The notes: generated by a model from the sequence alone, not told the origin. A stretch of 64,000 bases of DNA from Streptomyces sp. NBC_00572 (GCF_026341815.1 NZ_JAPENX010000001.1:3410001-3474000), one strand, 5' to 3'; positions 16,134 through 24,923 are shown, counted from the first letter of the stretch. Program-made: numbers and translations.

Positions 16134-17516
16134 ATGGCAGCCAGGCCACTCGTTCCGCGTCAGCTCAACGAACGGCTCCAGGCGCTCATCCAGGAGGCCG
16201 GCTGTTCCAACGCCGGCCTCGCCCGCAGGGTCAACATGGTCGGCGCGGAGCGCGGACTCGACCTGCGGTACGACAAGACGTCGGTGGCGCGCTGGCTGCG
16301 CGGGCAGCAGCCGCGCGGGCGCGCCCCGGGCATCATCGCCGAGGCGCTGGGCCGCAAGCTCGGCCGTACGGTCACGATCGACGAGGTCGGCATGGCCAAC
16401 GGCCGGAACCTCGCGGCCGGCGTGGGGCTCCAGTTCGCGCCGACCGTGCCCGGGGCGATCGAGCAGGTCTGCGAGCTGTGGCGCAGCGACGTGGGCCGCC
16501 GCGACTTCCTCTCCGGCTCCACGGTCGCGTCCTCCGCGCTCGTCGAGCCCAGCCGGGACTGGCTGATCACCGGGCCCGACGCGCATGTGGCCCGGATGGC
16601 GGGCGCGCGCGTCGGGGTCGCGGACGTGGCGGCCGTACGGGAGATGACGGCGGCGCTCGTCGACCTCGACCGGCGGTTCGGCAGCGGGCACGTGCGGCCG
16701 GTGGTCGTCCACTACCTCAACAGCGTGGTGTCGGGGATGCTGTCCGGCTCGTACCGGGAGGCGGTCGGCCGGCAGCTGTTCGCGGCGGTCGCCCGACTGA
16801 CCGAGCTCGCCGGGTACATGGCGGTGGACACGGGCGAACCGGGCCTTGCCCAGCGGTACTACATCCAGGCGCTGCGGCTCGCGCAGGCGGCCGGTGACCG
16901 GGGCTACGGCGGGTACGTCCTCGCCGCCTCGATGAGCCACCTCGCCGCCCAGCTCGGAAACCCCCGGGAGATCGCCCAGTTGGCGCGGGCGGCGCAGGAG
17001 GGCGCGCGCGGGAAGGTGCCGCCGCGGGCCGAGGCGATGTTCCTCGCGGCCGAGGCGCGCGGGCACGCGCTGCTCGGGGACGTCAGCGCCTTCGAGACCG
17101 CGGCGGGCCGTGCTGTACGGGCCCTGGAGCAGGCCGATCCGGAGTCGGGCGACGACCCGGCGTGGATCGCCCACTTCGACCACGCGTACCTCGCCGACGA
17201 ACTGGCCCACTGCCACCGGGACCTGGGGAACGCGGCGGAGGCGGCGCGGGCCGCGGAGGAGTCGATCGCCGGGCACCCGGAGACCCGCGCGCGGCGCCGG
17301 GCGATCGGCCTGGCCCTGCTCGCCTCGGCGCAGGTCCAGCAGCGGGAGGTCGAGCAGGCCTGCCGGACGGGAACGCGGGCGCTCGAACTGCTCGGCACGC
17401 TGCGGTCGTCGAGGGGCGCGGAGTACCTGGACGATCTGCGGGAGCGCCTGGAGCCTTACGCGGGGGAGGCGGTGGTACGGGAGTTCGGGGCACGGATGGA
17501 GCTGTATGCCGCTTAG
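16134..17516 (+). CDS. HTH/TPR transcriptional regulator (streptomycete-conserved)
   Basis: A 460-aa regulator. The N-terminal 75 residues form a helix-turn-helix (LNERLQALIQEAGCSNAGLA, then YDKTSVARWLRGQQPRGRAP) of the type found in streptomycete developmental and antibiotic regulators such as NsdA/NsdB-like proteins. The remainder is alpha-helical with TPR-like repeats (GLAQRYYIQALRLAQAAGD, then YVLAASMSHLAAQLGNP, AHCHRDLGNAAEAARAAEE). No enzymatic domain. Family relatives bind DNA with the HTH and use the TPR part for protein or ligand contacts; the target set here is unknown. ATG 16134 has AGGGGGT eight bases upstream. It is divergent from the primase-like gene across the twin GTGATCAC sites. 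Confidence 0.8.
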   Translation: MAARPLVPRQLNERLQALIQEAGCSNAGLARRVNMVGAERGLDLRYDKTSVARWLRGQQPRGRAPGIIAEALGRKLGRTVTIDEVGMANGRNLAAGVGLQFAPTVPGAIEQVCELWRSDVGRRDFLSGSTVASSALVEPSRDWLITGPDAHVARMAGARVGVADVAAVREMTAALVDLDRRFGSGHVRPVVVHYLNSVVSGMLSGSYREAVGRQLFAAVARLTELAGYMAVDTGEPGLAQRYYIQALRLAQAAGDRGYGGYVLAASMSHLAAQLGNPREIAQLARAAQEGARGKVPPRAEAMFLAAEARGHALLGDVSAFETAAGRAVRALEQADPESGDDPAWIAHFDHAYLADELAHCHRDLGNAAEAARAAEESIAGHPETRARRRAIGLALLASAQVQQREVEQACRTGTRALELLGTLRSSRGAEYLDDLRERLEPYAGEAVVREFGARMELYAA

Positions 17517-17555
17517 GCCCTGATGGGAGCGGTGCCGTTCGAGAAGGTGGTGTAA

Positions 17556-17585
17556 CCGGGCTCACACGTGTGTGCGGAGCCCCGG
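17556..17585. terminator. possible terminator after the TPR regulator
   Basis: CCGGGCTC and GAGCCCCGG pair with one bulge around a loop that itself contains the palindrome CACACGTGTG. It lies 40 bases past the stop at 17516. Confidence 0.5.
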
Positions 17586-17639
17586 GCGCACCCGGTAGCG
17601 TGAGCCGACGATTCCGTAGGTCCATCAGTAGGAGTCCCG

Positions 17640-19166
17640 GTGACGCAGAACGGACAGGGTCCGGAGCCGCAGTACCCGGCGGTGCCCCCCGCGCAGAACG
17701 CCCAAGGGGGAGCACAGCCGTACGGTGGCGCCTGGGGTCCCGCCGGCGCAGCGCCGGGCGGGCAGCCGCTGCCGCCCGCGCAGCCCCTGCCTCCGGAGGC
17801 GGCGCCGGGCGGCGCCGCCGACATGCAGTCCACCCAGTACCTGCCGCCGATCCCGCCGCAGGGCGCGCCGCAGCCCGGCTACGGCTACCCGGGGCCGGGC
17901 GCCCCGGGCGGCGCCGACATGCAGGCGACCCAGCACATAGCGCCGGTCCCGGGCGGAATGCCGCCGGTGGCCCCGGTCCCGGGCGGGATGCCGCAGGCAC
18001 AGGGTCCGCAGCCCGGCTACGGGTACCCGCAGCAGGCGCCCGGCGGGATGCCGCAGGCCGGTCCGCAGCCCGGGTACGGCTATCCGCCGCCGGCCGGGGA
18101 CATGCAGGCCACCCAGCACATCGCCCCCGTGCCGCCGCAGCAGGGCGGGGGCGGCCAGACCCAGTTCCTGGGCACCTCGCCGCTCCAGGCGCAGGGCCCC
18201 GGGTCCGCGGGTGCCTCCGACGCCACCCAGTACATCGCCCCCGTACCGGCGCAGGAGCCCGGTGAGCGCCAGCCGCCCGCCGAGTTCGACAACCTCTTCC
18301 GTACGGAGGCCCCGCGCGCGCCGCAGGCCCCGCAGCAGCCGCACGCGCAGGCCTACCAGCAGCCCACGCCGGCGCCGTACCAGCAGCCCGCGCCGGCCCC
18401 GTACCAGCAGCAGCATCAGCCGCCGCAGCACCAGCAGCACCACCAGCCGCCGGCGCCCCCGCAGCAGTACGCCTACCAGGACGCCTACTACGACGACGGC
18501 GCCGAGCCGGAGCCCTCGCGCCGCAGGTCGCCGGTCGCGCTGATCGCCGCCGTCGTCGTCGGCTGCGCCGTCGTCGGCCTCGGCGCCGGTGCGCTGCTCA
18601 GCGGCGGCGACGAGGACAAGGACCCCAAGAAGGGCCCCCAGAACGTGGCGGAGAGCTCCGCCGCGCCGTCCGGTCAGCCGACGACGCCGCCCACCGAGAA
18701 GCCGGCCGACCCGGCGGAGCCGCAGGCGCAGGAGCTGAGCAAGCTCCTCGCGACCAGCAGCAGCAGCCGCGACACGGTGATCAGCTCGGTCGAGTCCATC
18801 AAGCAGTGCAAGAACCTGGACAAGGCCGCGAGCGACCTGCGGGGCGCCGCCGAGCAGCGCCGGGGTCTGGTCACCCAGCTCCGGTCGCTGTCGGTCGACA
18901 AGATCCCGGACAACCCCGCGCTGACGGCGGCGCTCACCAAGGCCTGGCAGGCCTCGGCGGCCGCGGACGACCGTTACGCGGCCTGGGGCGACCAGATGAA
19001 GGCCAAGAAGGCCTGCAAGGGCGGCAAGGCCCGCTCGACCAACCAGCTGGCCGAGGCGAACAAGAAGAGCGGCGAGGCCACCGCCGCGAAGAAGCAGGCG
19101 GCCTCGCTGTGGAATCCGACGGCCGCGAAGTACGGCCTGGAGAAGCGGACGTACACCCAGCTGTAG
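17640..19166 (+). CDS. Pro/Gln-rich single-pass membrane protein with TQ motifs
   Basis: A 508-aa protein of unknown function. Residues 1-290 are a disordered Pro/Gly/Gln-rich cytoplasmic region. It carries four copies of a motif close to (D/M)-x-ATQ-(Y/H)-I-x-P-(V/I)-P (STQYLPPIP, ATQHIAPVP twice, ATQYIAPVP), an isolated TQFLG, and several QPGYGYP repeats. One TM helix (about 299-320, ALIAAVVVGCAVVGLGAGAL) leads to an extracytoplasmic C-terminal domain of about 130 residues, mostly helical, with two Cys. TQ sites are typical targets of actinomycete Ser/Thr kinases and FHA readers, so a scaffold role in signalling or cell-envelope assembly is possible (inference). GTG 17640 has AGGAG seven bases upstream. 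Confidence 0.8.
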   Translation: MTQNGQGPEPQYPAVPPAQNAQGGAQPYGGAWGPAGAAPGGQPLPPAQPLPPEAAPGGAADMQSTQYLPPIPPQGAPQPGYGYPGPGAPGGADMQATQHIAPVPGGMPPVAPVPGGMPQAQGPQPGYGYPQQAPGGMPQAGPQPGYGYPPPAGDMQATQHIAPVPPQQGGGGQTQFLGTSPLQAQGPGSAGASDATQYIAPVPAQEPGERQPPAEFDNLFRTEAPRAPQAPQQPHAQAYQQPTPAPYQQPAPAPYQQQHQPPQHQQHHQPPAPPQQYAYQDAYYDDGAEPEPSRRRSPVALIAAVVVGCAVVGLGAGALLSGGDEDKDPKKGPQNVAESSAAPSGQPTTPPTEKPADPAEPQAQELSKLLATSSSSRDTVISSVESIKQCKNLDKAASDLRGAAEQRRGLVTQLRSLSVDKIPDNPALTAALTKAWQASAAADDRYAAWGDQMKAKKACKGGKARSTNQLAEANKKSGEATAAKKQAASLWNPTAAKYGLEKRTYTQL

Positions 19167-19178
19167 GGAAGGTGCGGC

Positions 19179-20534
19179 TCAGGGGGCGCTGAGGACGGTC
19201 TCGCCGACGTCGACGAAGCCGGGCTTCTGCGCCACCAGCTGCCCCTTGCGGACCACCTGGAACGTCACCTCGTGGTTGACGATCCGGGGGAAGCCGGGGG
19301 CGCCGAGCATGTCCTCGTACTTCCAGCGCAGGGTGGGGGTCAGGCCGCCGGTGTCGATCTTCGCGCCCCGGTCGAGGGCGTGGGCGATCCGGCTCGCCGT
19401 GATCTCGTCGGAGTCGAGGCCCTTGATGACCTCCGTGAGGACCGTGTAGGCGATCCAGGTGGTCTGGACGCCCGCGTCGGCCGGGTCGACCCGGTTGTCG
19501 GCGAAGGCGTGCTCCTGGATGACCTTCCGCATCGGCGCCCAGCTCTTGTCGGCCGCCTCCGGGTACCAGCCGGTGACGAACGCGCCCTCGAAGGGGCTGT
19601 GGGCGCCGCCGGTGCGGTCGATCACGGGCTGGCCGACGCTGCCGAGGACGGAGGAGATCCGCACGGCCTCCTTCTTCTTCTCGCCGGAGCCGGAGCCGGA
19701 GCCGTCGCCCGAGCCGTCGCCCGAGCCGTCGCCGTTGCCGTTGTCGCCGTTGTCGTCGCCGCCCTCCTGGCCCGGGAGACGGCGGAAGGAGTCGAAGAAG
19801 GTCTGGGTGCGCTCGCCGAGCACGGCGGTGACGCAGCCGTCCTTCTCGCCGGCCTTCTCACGGGCCGCGGTGGCCTGTGCGGTGTACTCGGCGGCGTCCT
19901 CGACGGCGGGGATGTCGACGGCCCCCCGGTGGCTCGCCTTGCGCAGACCGGAGTTGAGGAGCTCGGGGAGCTTGTCACCGGCGAGGGTGTCGGGCCGGAC
20001 GAGGGAGACGGTCCGGCAGGCCCCGGCGAGCTGCATGCCGTGACCGGCGATGAGGGCCGCCTGGCCGCCGTTGACGGGGTACGAGAGCGGGCTGGTGAAC
20101 TCGTCCTCGGAGATGCCGTAGCCGCCGATGTACGGGATCTCGGCGGCCTCCAGGGGCGCCATGAAGGCCCGCCCGTTCTGGCTGTACGAGCCGACGACCG
20201 CGACCGCGTTCTCGCGGACGGCCCGGCGGGCGCACTCGGCGGCGCCGGTGGCGGTGTTCTTCTCGTTGCAGGTGAGGATGCGCAGTTCGTGGCCGTCGAT
20301 GCCGCCCTGGGAGTTGACCCAGCGGGCGTAGGCCTGCGCCATGGCGGGCATTCCGGGCATATTGGTGGCCCGGGTCTGGTCGGGAGCCCATGTCATCACC
20401 GTGACGGGCTCCCTGGAACCCCCCGTGGTACCAGGGAGCACGCCACACCCGGTGAGCAACGAAGCTCCGGCTGCAGCGGTCGTGACATACGCGATGAGTG
20501 AGGTCAGTCGCCTACCGGTCATGGGCATGCACAT
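19179..20534 (-). CDS. substrate-binding lipoprotein, branched-chain amino acid type
   Basis: A lipoprotein of about 451 aa. The signal peptide ends in the lipobox SLLTGC, and the mature part is a periplasmic-binding-protein type 1 fold (AQAYARWVNSQGGIDGHELR, then AVVGSYSQNGRAFMAPLEAA, TTWIAYTVLTEVIKGLDSDE). It resembles the LivJ/branched-chain amino acid group, but no permease or ATPase is adjacent, so the transport partner is elsewhere or the protein acts as a sensor. A flexible acidic insert (GDGSGDGSGDGSGSGSG) sits between the lobes. ATG 20534 is chosen because GAGG lies five bases upstream; ATG 20528 and 20522 follow in frame. It is convergent with the TQ-motif gene, 12 bases apart. Confidence 0.83.
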   Translation of the reverse strand: MCMPMTGRRLTSLIAYVTTAAAGASLLTGCGVLPGTTGGSREPVTVMTWAPDQTRATNMPGMPAMAQAYARWVNSQGGIDGHELRILTCNEKNTATGAAECARRAVRENAVAVVGSYSQNGRAFMAPLEAAEIPYIGGYGISEDEFTSPLSYPVNGGQAALIAGHGMQLAGACRTVSLVRPDTLAGDKLPELLNSGLRKASHRGAVDIPAVEDAAEYTAQATAAREKAGEKDGCVTAVLGERTQTFFDSFRRLPGQEGGDDNGDNGNGDGSGDGSGDGSGSGSGEKKKEAVRISSVLGSVGQPVIDRTGGAHSPFEGAFVTGWYPEAADKSWAPMRKVIQEHAFADNRVDPADAGVQTTWIAYTVLTEVIKGLDSDEITASRIAHALDRGAKIDTGGLTPTLRWKYEDMLGAPGFPRIVNHEVTFQVVRKGQLVAQKPGFVDVGETVLSAP

Positions 20535-20642
20535 TTCCGCCTCATGGGTAACGCGGGAGTGAGGTCGGTTCAACGGTGGGTGACGTGAAGGTGAATTACG
20601 GGGGCTGCGAGGGGGCGGCTCCGGTTACCGGACAAGGGAACG

Positions 20643-20648
20643 TACGAT
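20643..20648 (+). promoter_or_regulatory. -10 box, leaderless SCO4402-like transcript
   Basis: TACGAT lies six bases before the GTG at 20655, with no purine-rich ribosome binding site between them. Confidence 0.45.
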
Positions 20649-20654
20649 CGAAAC

Positions 20655-21158
20655 GTGTCCAGTCCAGTCTCCGGTTCGGTTAACTCTTCCCGTCGCGGCC
20701 GTCGCTCCTCCACCATGGGCGGCATGCCGCTCAACGACATGCCGTGGTGGCGCTGGCGCAGCAACGTGCGCTCGGCGCTGCACATGCTCTCCGACCCCGG
20801 GTTCCACGAGACCACCTGGCTGGCCGGCCTGGACGGGTACGGCGACGTCACCGACGCCGTCTACCGCCTGGTCGAGGACACCTGGCTCGACAACTGGTCC
20901 GCCGAGAAATACGTCGGCTCGATCTTCCGCGACACCGGCGAGGCCGCCCTCGTCGACGTCGCCGTCCTCCGGGTGCTGCGCATCATGCACCAGGTGGGCC
21001 CCGACGCCCCCGTCTCCGCCTATCTGCAGCACCCCGGGTGGCCGGAGGCCGTACGGGCCGCCCGCGAGGCACACGTACGCCTCGCGCAGGCCGACGGGGA
21101 GGACCCCGACACGCCTCCGCGCTCCCTGGACGTGCTGCACATCATGACCGGGTCCTGA
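20655..21158 (+). CDS. SCO4402-like conserved hypothetical protein
   Basis: A 167-aa soluble protein of a streptomycete-conserved family that I recall as SCO4402-like; function unknown. The conserved core starts at LNDMPWWRWRSNVRSALHML and includes GYGDVTDAVYRLVEDTWLDN and ALVDVAVLRVLRIMHQVGPD. GTG 20655 is supported by TACGAT (20643-20648) exactly six bases upstream and no ribosome binding site, a leaderless arrangement; the first 23 residues are less conserved in character, so ATG 20724 cannot be excluded. It precedes purU with the same orientation 64 bases apart, as recalled for the S. coelicolor chromosome. Confidence 0.8.
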   Translation: MSSPVSGSVNSSRRGRRSSTMGGMPLNDMPWWRWRSNVRSALHMLSDPGFHETTWLAGLDGYGDVTDAVYRLVEDTWLDNWSAEKYVGSIFRDTGEAALVDVAVLRVLRIMHQVGPDAPVSAYLQHPGWPEAVRAAREAHVRLAQADGEDPDTPPRSLDVLHIMTGS

Positions 21159-21188
21159 CCCCGCCGTTCCGTCTGTCGGACAGTGGGT

Positions 21189-21207
21189 CACCCGGTCCGT
21201 CCGGGTG
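21189..21207. terminator. short hairpin between SCO4402-like gene and purU
   Basis: CACCCGG and CCGGGTG form a 7-bp stem with loop TCCGT, 16 bases before the purU start. It may attenuate read-through or simply be part of the leader. Confidence 0.35.
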
Positions 21208-21222
21208 TGGCAGGCTGACGGG

Positions 21223-22074
21223 ATGACCGACCAGTACGTCCTCACCCTCTCGTGCCCCGACAAGCAGGGCATCGTGCACGCCGTGTCGAGCTACCTCTTC
21301 ATCACCGGGTGCAACATCGAGGACAGTCAGCAGTTCGGAGACCGCGACAGCGGACTCTTCTTCATGCGGGTCCACTTCTCGGCCGAGGCGCCGGTGAACG
21401 TCGACAAGCTGCGGGCCAGCTTCGCCGCGGTCGGCGACTCCTTCGAGATGGACTGGCAGATCAACCGCGCCGACCAGCGCATGCGGGTCGTCCTCATGGT
21501 GTCGAAGTTCGGTCACTGCCTGAACGACCTGCTGTTCCGCTCGCGGATCGGCGCGCTGCCGGTCGAGATCGTCGCCGTCGTCTCCAACCACACCGACTTC
21601 GAGGAACTCGTCGGCTCGTACGGGCTGCCCTTCCGGTACATCCCCGTCACCAAGGACACCAAGGCGGAGGCCGAGGCGACGCTCCTGGACCTCGTCCGCG
21701 AGGAGAACGTCGAGCTGGTCGTCCTCGCCCGCTACATGCAGGTCCTCTCCGACGACCTCTGCAAGCAGCTCTCCGGGCGGATCATCAACATCCACCACTC
21801 CTTCCTCCCCAGCTTCAAGGGCGCCAAGCCCTACCACCAGGCGCACGCGCGCGGTGTGAAGCTGATCGGCGCGACGGCCCACTACGTGACCGCCGACCTC
21901 GACGAGGGCCCGATCATCGAGCAGGAGGTCGAGCGGGTCGGCCACGAGGTGACCCCCGACCAGCTGGTCGCGATCGGCCGCGACGTGGAGTGCCAGGCGC
22001 TGGCCCGCGCGGTGAAGTGGCACGCGGAACACCGCATCCTCCTGAACGGCCGCCGCACGGTGGTCTTCGCGTAA
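21223..22074 (+). CDS. purU: formyltetrahydrofolate deformylase
   Basis: PurU, 283 aa, hydrolyses 10-formyl-tetrahydrofolate to formate and tetrahydrofolate, balancing one-carbon pools and feeding formate to purine synthesis. Residues 1-80 are an ACT domain (YVLTLSCPDKQGIVHAVSSY, then NIEDSQQF). The rest is the formyltransferase-like catalytic domain with VSKFGHCLNDLLFR, the active-site segment NIHHSFLPSFKGAKPYHQA, GATAHYVTADLDEGPIIEQ and the catalytic Asp in that last motif. ATG 21223 gives the standard N-terminus. Length and motifs match the family closely. Confidence 0.96.
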   Translation: MTDQYVLTLSCPDKQGIVHAVSSYLFITGCNIEDSQQFGDRDSGLFFMRVHFSAEAPVNVDKLRASFAAVGDSFEMDWQINRADQRMRVVLMVSKFGHCLNDLLFRSRIGALPVEIVAVVSNHTDFEELVGSYGLPFRYIPVTKDTKAEAEATLLDLVREENVELVVLARYMQVLSDDLCKQLSGRIINIHHSFLPSFKGAKPYHQAHARGVKLIGATAHYVTADLDEGPIIEQEVERVGHEVTPDQLVAIGRDVECQALARAVKWHAEHRILLNGRRTVVFA

Positions 22075-22151
22075 CACCCACACCCACCGGCCCGGTGGAC
22101 GGTGGGCGGTCGGCCGCCGGCGATCAGCCGTCGGCCATCGGCCATGGGCCG

Positions 22152-22964
22152 TCAGCCGAGGATCGAGCCGTCCGACTCGGCGGCTTCGTCGGCGCTGGGG
22201 ACGGTCACCTTCACCGGCTTGCCCAGCTCGGTGAGCGTCAGCGTGTTGACGGAGATCGGCATGCCCTCGATGTTCATCGAGAGACGCATCTTCACGACCC
22301 GCTTCCGTCCGTCGACCCACACGTCGGCGGACGCGGGGAGCGGGCCGCCCAGGAGCTTGCGGATCTTGTCCACCAGCGCCCGACGGTCCTCGGCCATCTC
22401 CAGGGTGAGGGCCGCGTGCGGGAGGTGGCCGCGGTAGTGCGTGACCGGGGCGCCGTTCAGCTTCTCCTCGCCGACCCGCGTGAACCGCTCACCCAGGGCG
22501 ACCTGCCGCAGTGTGTACTCGGGGTCGTTGGCGGGCGCCCGGAGGGCGTGGCGGGCCTCGACGTCGGCACGGTCGAGAGAGGACCACGGCATCGTCTCCT
22601 CACCGACGGTGCCCCGCAGGTAGATCCGCTTCGCGGTCAGTACCTCCTCGAATTGGGCCACGGTCCCCATGCCCGAACGGAGAGAGCCGAGGTCGCGCGC
22701 GAAGTCGTGGGCGCCGCGGGTCGTGATGACGTACGGAGCCGCCGACGGGCTCGTACCGATCTCCGTCCGGTACGAGAACCGGGCGCTGGTCCGGCCGGTC
22801 GCCGCGACGGCGTCGCGTACCGCGCGGGTCTGGTCGACGGGGGTCGTCGCGACGGCGGTCGGGGTCGGGGCCGGGGCGGTGGCGCCGGGCTTCGCCTCCA
22901 CGGTGGCGCAGCCGGCGGTCAGCAGCGCGGCGCAGAGCAGGACGGACGGAAGCGCACGGCGCAT
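22152..22964 (-). CDS. secreted lipoprotein, LprG/LolA-like fold
   Basis: A 270-aa lipoprotein with signal peptide MRRALPSVLLCAALLTAGC (lipobox LTAGC) and a Pro/Thr spacer. The mature part is predominantly beta (SARFSYRTEIG, then KRIYLRGTVGEETMPW, GAPVTHYRGHL, ADVWVDGRKRVVKMRLSMNI), which fits the LppX/LprG/LolA-like half-barrel that binds lipids in the actinomycete envelope. A role in lipid handling is inference from the fold. ATG 22964 is chosen as the Met directly before the signal peptide; the open frame continues back to 23024 with no signal-like sequence. Confidence 0.8.
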   Translation of the reverse strand: MRRALPSVLLCAALLTAGCATVEAKPGATAPAPTPTAVATTPVDQTRAVRDAVAATGRTSARFSYRTEIGTSPSAAPYVITTRGAHDFARDLGSLRSGMGTVAQFEEVLTAKRIYLRGTVGEETMPWSSLDRADVEARHALRAPANDPEYTLRQVALGERFTRVGEEKLNGAPVTHYRGHLPHAALTLEMAEDRRALVDKIRKLLGGPLPASADVWVDGRKRVVKMRLSMNIEGMPISVNTLTLTELGKPVKVTVPSADEAAESDGSILG

Positions 22965-23061
22965 GAGGGAGGAACTCCATGTCACGGGGGCGGGTCGTGC
23001 CGCCCGGCAACGTGCACGACACAAGTGCTGACCAGCCTATATGCGCCTCCCGAAGGGCTTT

Positions 23062-24345
23062 CTACAGGCGGCTCAGTGACGCCACTGCCGACAGGACGTC
23101 CTTGATCGCTTCGCGATCGCCGTCCTGGCCCGCCGCCGCTTCCTCCGGGGAGATGTGGCCCGCCACCAGCTGGCAGAACTCGACGCCGTCCATCGCGACC
23201 TGCGCCACCGCCCGTTCCGGTGAGCCGATCGCCGCCGGGGAGTCGAGCGCGATGTACCAGTGGCCGCCGCCCGCGCCCTCCACCTCCAGATGGAGCGAGC
23301 GGCCCGGCGCGCCCGCCGCGACCAGCTGGCGGGCGGGGGACGCGAGGCCCGTGCGGCGGCGGTTCGCCAGGGCCGCCGGGAGCAGACGGGCCGCCAGGTC
23401 GATCATGTCGTGCAGATGCGCCCCGCTCGGCGGTGCGTACGGGTACGCCACCGCGTTCGCGATGTCGTCCGCGTGCACCCAGCACTCGAAGGCCCGCTCA
23501 AGGAGCGAGTCCCGCAGCGGCAGCGCGAAGTCCTTGTACGTGACCGTCAGGTCCGCGACACCGCGCCCGGCGAACGAGACCGTGCGGATCAGCGTGTGGC
23601 TCTGCTCCCGCCACGGCCCTCGGATCGAGCGGTTCGGCGGCCGGTCCAGGCCCGACCAGAACGCCTCCGTCCGCTCCGACGGGGACAGTTCCGGAGTCCC
23701 CGTGCCCAGCGGGTCTTCGAGCCCCAGCGCCGACGACACCAGGCCGTCCACCGCGAGGAGATGGCCGATGACTCCCGCGACCGTCGCCTTCCGGCGTACG
23801 ATCCGGTCCCCCTCGTACCACTTCAGCCGCACCGGCGCGTGCCACTCCGACTCGCCGATGTCCCGCAGGAGCGCGTCGAGCCGCGCGGTCTCCGCGTCGT
23901 ACGGCGTCACCCATTCCGGCACCGGGATGCGCGCCGGGCGCCGGCCCAGGCAGTTCTCGAGGACCCGGGACCGCAGCAGCGGGTCGAGGTCCAGGTCGCG
24001 GTCCTCGTGCAGCAGCGTCACCGCGTCCCGCAGCCGCAGCGCCTCGTCCGCGCACGGCGCGCAGGCCGTGAGGTGGTCCTCGACGGCCTTCGTCTCCCCG
24101 GCCGAACACGCCGAGAGCGCCCACGCCCCGAGGAGGGACTTGAGCACCCCGTGGCTGAGGACCGGTACGTCGGGCTCGGGTTCCACCCCGTACTTCTCCT
24201 CTTCCGGCGCTGCTTCCGGTGCGGCTTCCGGCGCTGTGCTCGGGTCGGCCGTCAGGTCCGCGTGGTCGTCCGCCGCCCGACGCGGCCCCGGTATCCACGG
24301 GGCGCGTGCGACGTCGTTCCCGTCGTCGTCGTTCGCCCCGGTCAC
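23062..24345 (-). CDS. anti-sigma factor: zinc-finger plus MDMPI-like domain
   Basis: A 427-aa protein that I read as the anti-sigma factor of the ECF sigma at 24342. Residues 1-65 are acidic and disordered. Residues 66-110 hold the ZAS motif H-x3-C-x2-C (HLTACAPC, His91/Cys95/Cys98), the zinc-binding sigma-inhibitory element. The rest resembles mycothiol-dependent maleylpyruvate isomerase/DinB proteins: RLDALLRDIGESEWHAPVRL, ATVAGVIGHLLAVDGLV, then AFECWVHADDIANAV and a C-terminal SCP2/MDMPI-C-like part. The start GTG 24345 overlaps the sigma stop as GTGA, so the pair is coupled. A thiol or mycothiol signal is a plausible trigger (inference). Confidence 0.82.
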   Translation of the reverse strand: MTGANDDDGNDVARAPWIPGPRRAADDHADLTADPSTAPEAAPEAAPEEEKYGVEPEPDVPVLSHGVLKSLLGAWALSACSAGETKAVEDHLTACAPCADEALRLRDAVTLLHEDRDLDLDPLLRSRVLENCLGRRPARIPVPEWVTPYDAETARLDALLRDIGESEWHAPVRLKWYEGDRIVRRKATVAGVIGHLLAVDGLVSSALGLEDPLGTGTPELSPSERTEAFWSGLDRPPNRSIRGPWREQSHTLIRTVSFAGRGVADLTVTYKDFALPLRDSLLERAFECWVHADDIANAVAYPYAPPSGAHLHDMIDLAARLLPAALANRRRTGLASPARQLVAAGAPGRSLHLEVEGAGGGHWYIALDSPAAIGSPERAVAQVAMDGVEFCQLVAGHISPEEAAAGQDGDREAIKDVLSAVASLSRL

Positions 24346-24923
24346 AGCGTCCGTCCGTAGCCGGGCGGACCGCCGCCCTCGGACGCGGGCCGGTTCGCGG
24401 AGGAGAGCAGCTGCAGCCCGAGGCGGAGGCGCCGTCGAGCCTCGTCCTCGGTGACGCCGAGGTCCACGGCGGTCTGCCGGTAGTCCCGCCGCTGGAAGTA
24501 CGCCAGTTCGAGCGCGGCCCGGAGGGGTGTCGGCATGGACGTCACGATGTAGTCGGCGCGGGCCGCGACGGAGGCCCGCCGCACCTTCTGCTCCAGCTCC
24601 TCCGCCGAGCCCCGGCCCGTCTCCGCGTACGCCGTCGCCTCGGCCTGCCGCAGCCGGTGGACGGCCTGCCGCTGTGTCAGCTTCGCGACCCACGAGCGCA
24701 GGTTCCCCTGCTTGGGGTCGTACGCGTCCGGGTTCTCCCAGATGTAGCCGAAGACCTCGCGGGTGATCTGGTCGGCCGCGTCGTCGTCGTCGAGGACCCG
24801 GTGGGCGAGGCTGTGCACCAGAGCGGCGAACCGGTCGTACAGCTCGCCGAGCGCGGCCGCCTCGCCGCGCGCCAGCCGCTGCTGCATCCTGCGGTCCCAA
24901 CGCGGTGGTGTGTCCATCGCCAT
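24342..24923 (-). CDS. ECF-type sigma factor
   Basis: Group 4 (ECF) sigma factor of 193 aa. Region 2 is visible at about residues 20-90 (ELYDRFAALVHSLAHRVLDD, then ADQITREVFGYIWENPDAYD, LRSWVAKLTQRQAVHRLRQ) and region 4 near the end (PLRAALELAYFQRRDYRQTA, LGVTEDEARRRLRLGLQLL). It directs RNA polymerase to an unknown stress regulon and is held by the zinc-finger protein whose start overlaps its stop. ATG 24923 has GGAGGGT seven bases upstream; ATG 24917 is a near alternative. An S. coelicolor counterpart in the same neighbourhood is, from memory, SCO4409. Confidence 0.92.
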   Translation of the reverse strand: MAMDTPPRWDRRMQQRLARGEAAALGELYDRFAALVHSLAHRVLDDDDAADQITREVFGYIWENPDAYDPKQGNLRSWVAKLTQRQAVHRLRQAEATAYAETGRGSAEELEQKVRRASVAARADYIVTSMPTPLRAALELAYFQRRDYRQTAVDLGVTEDEARRRLRLGLQLLSSANRPASEGGGPPGYGRTL

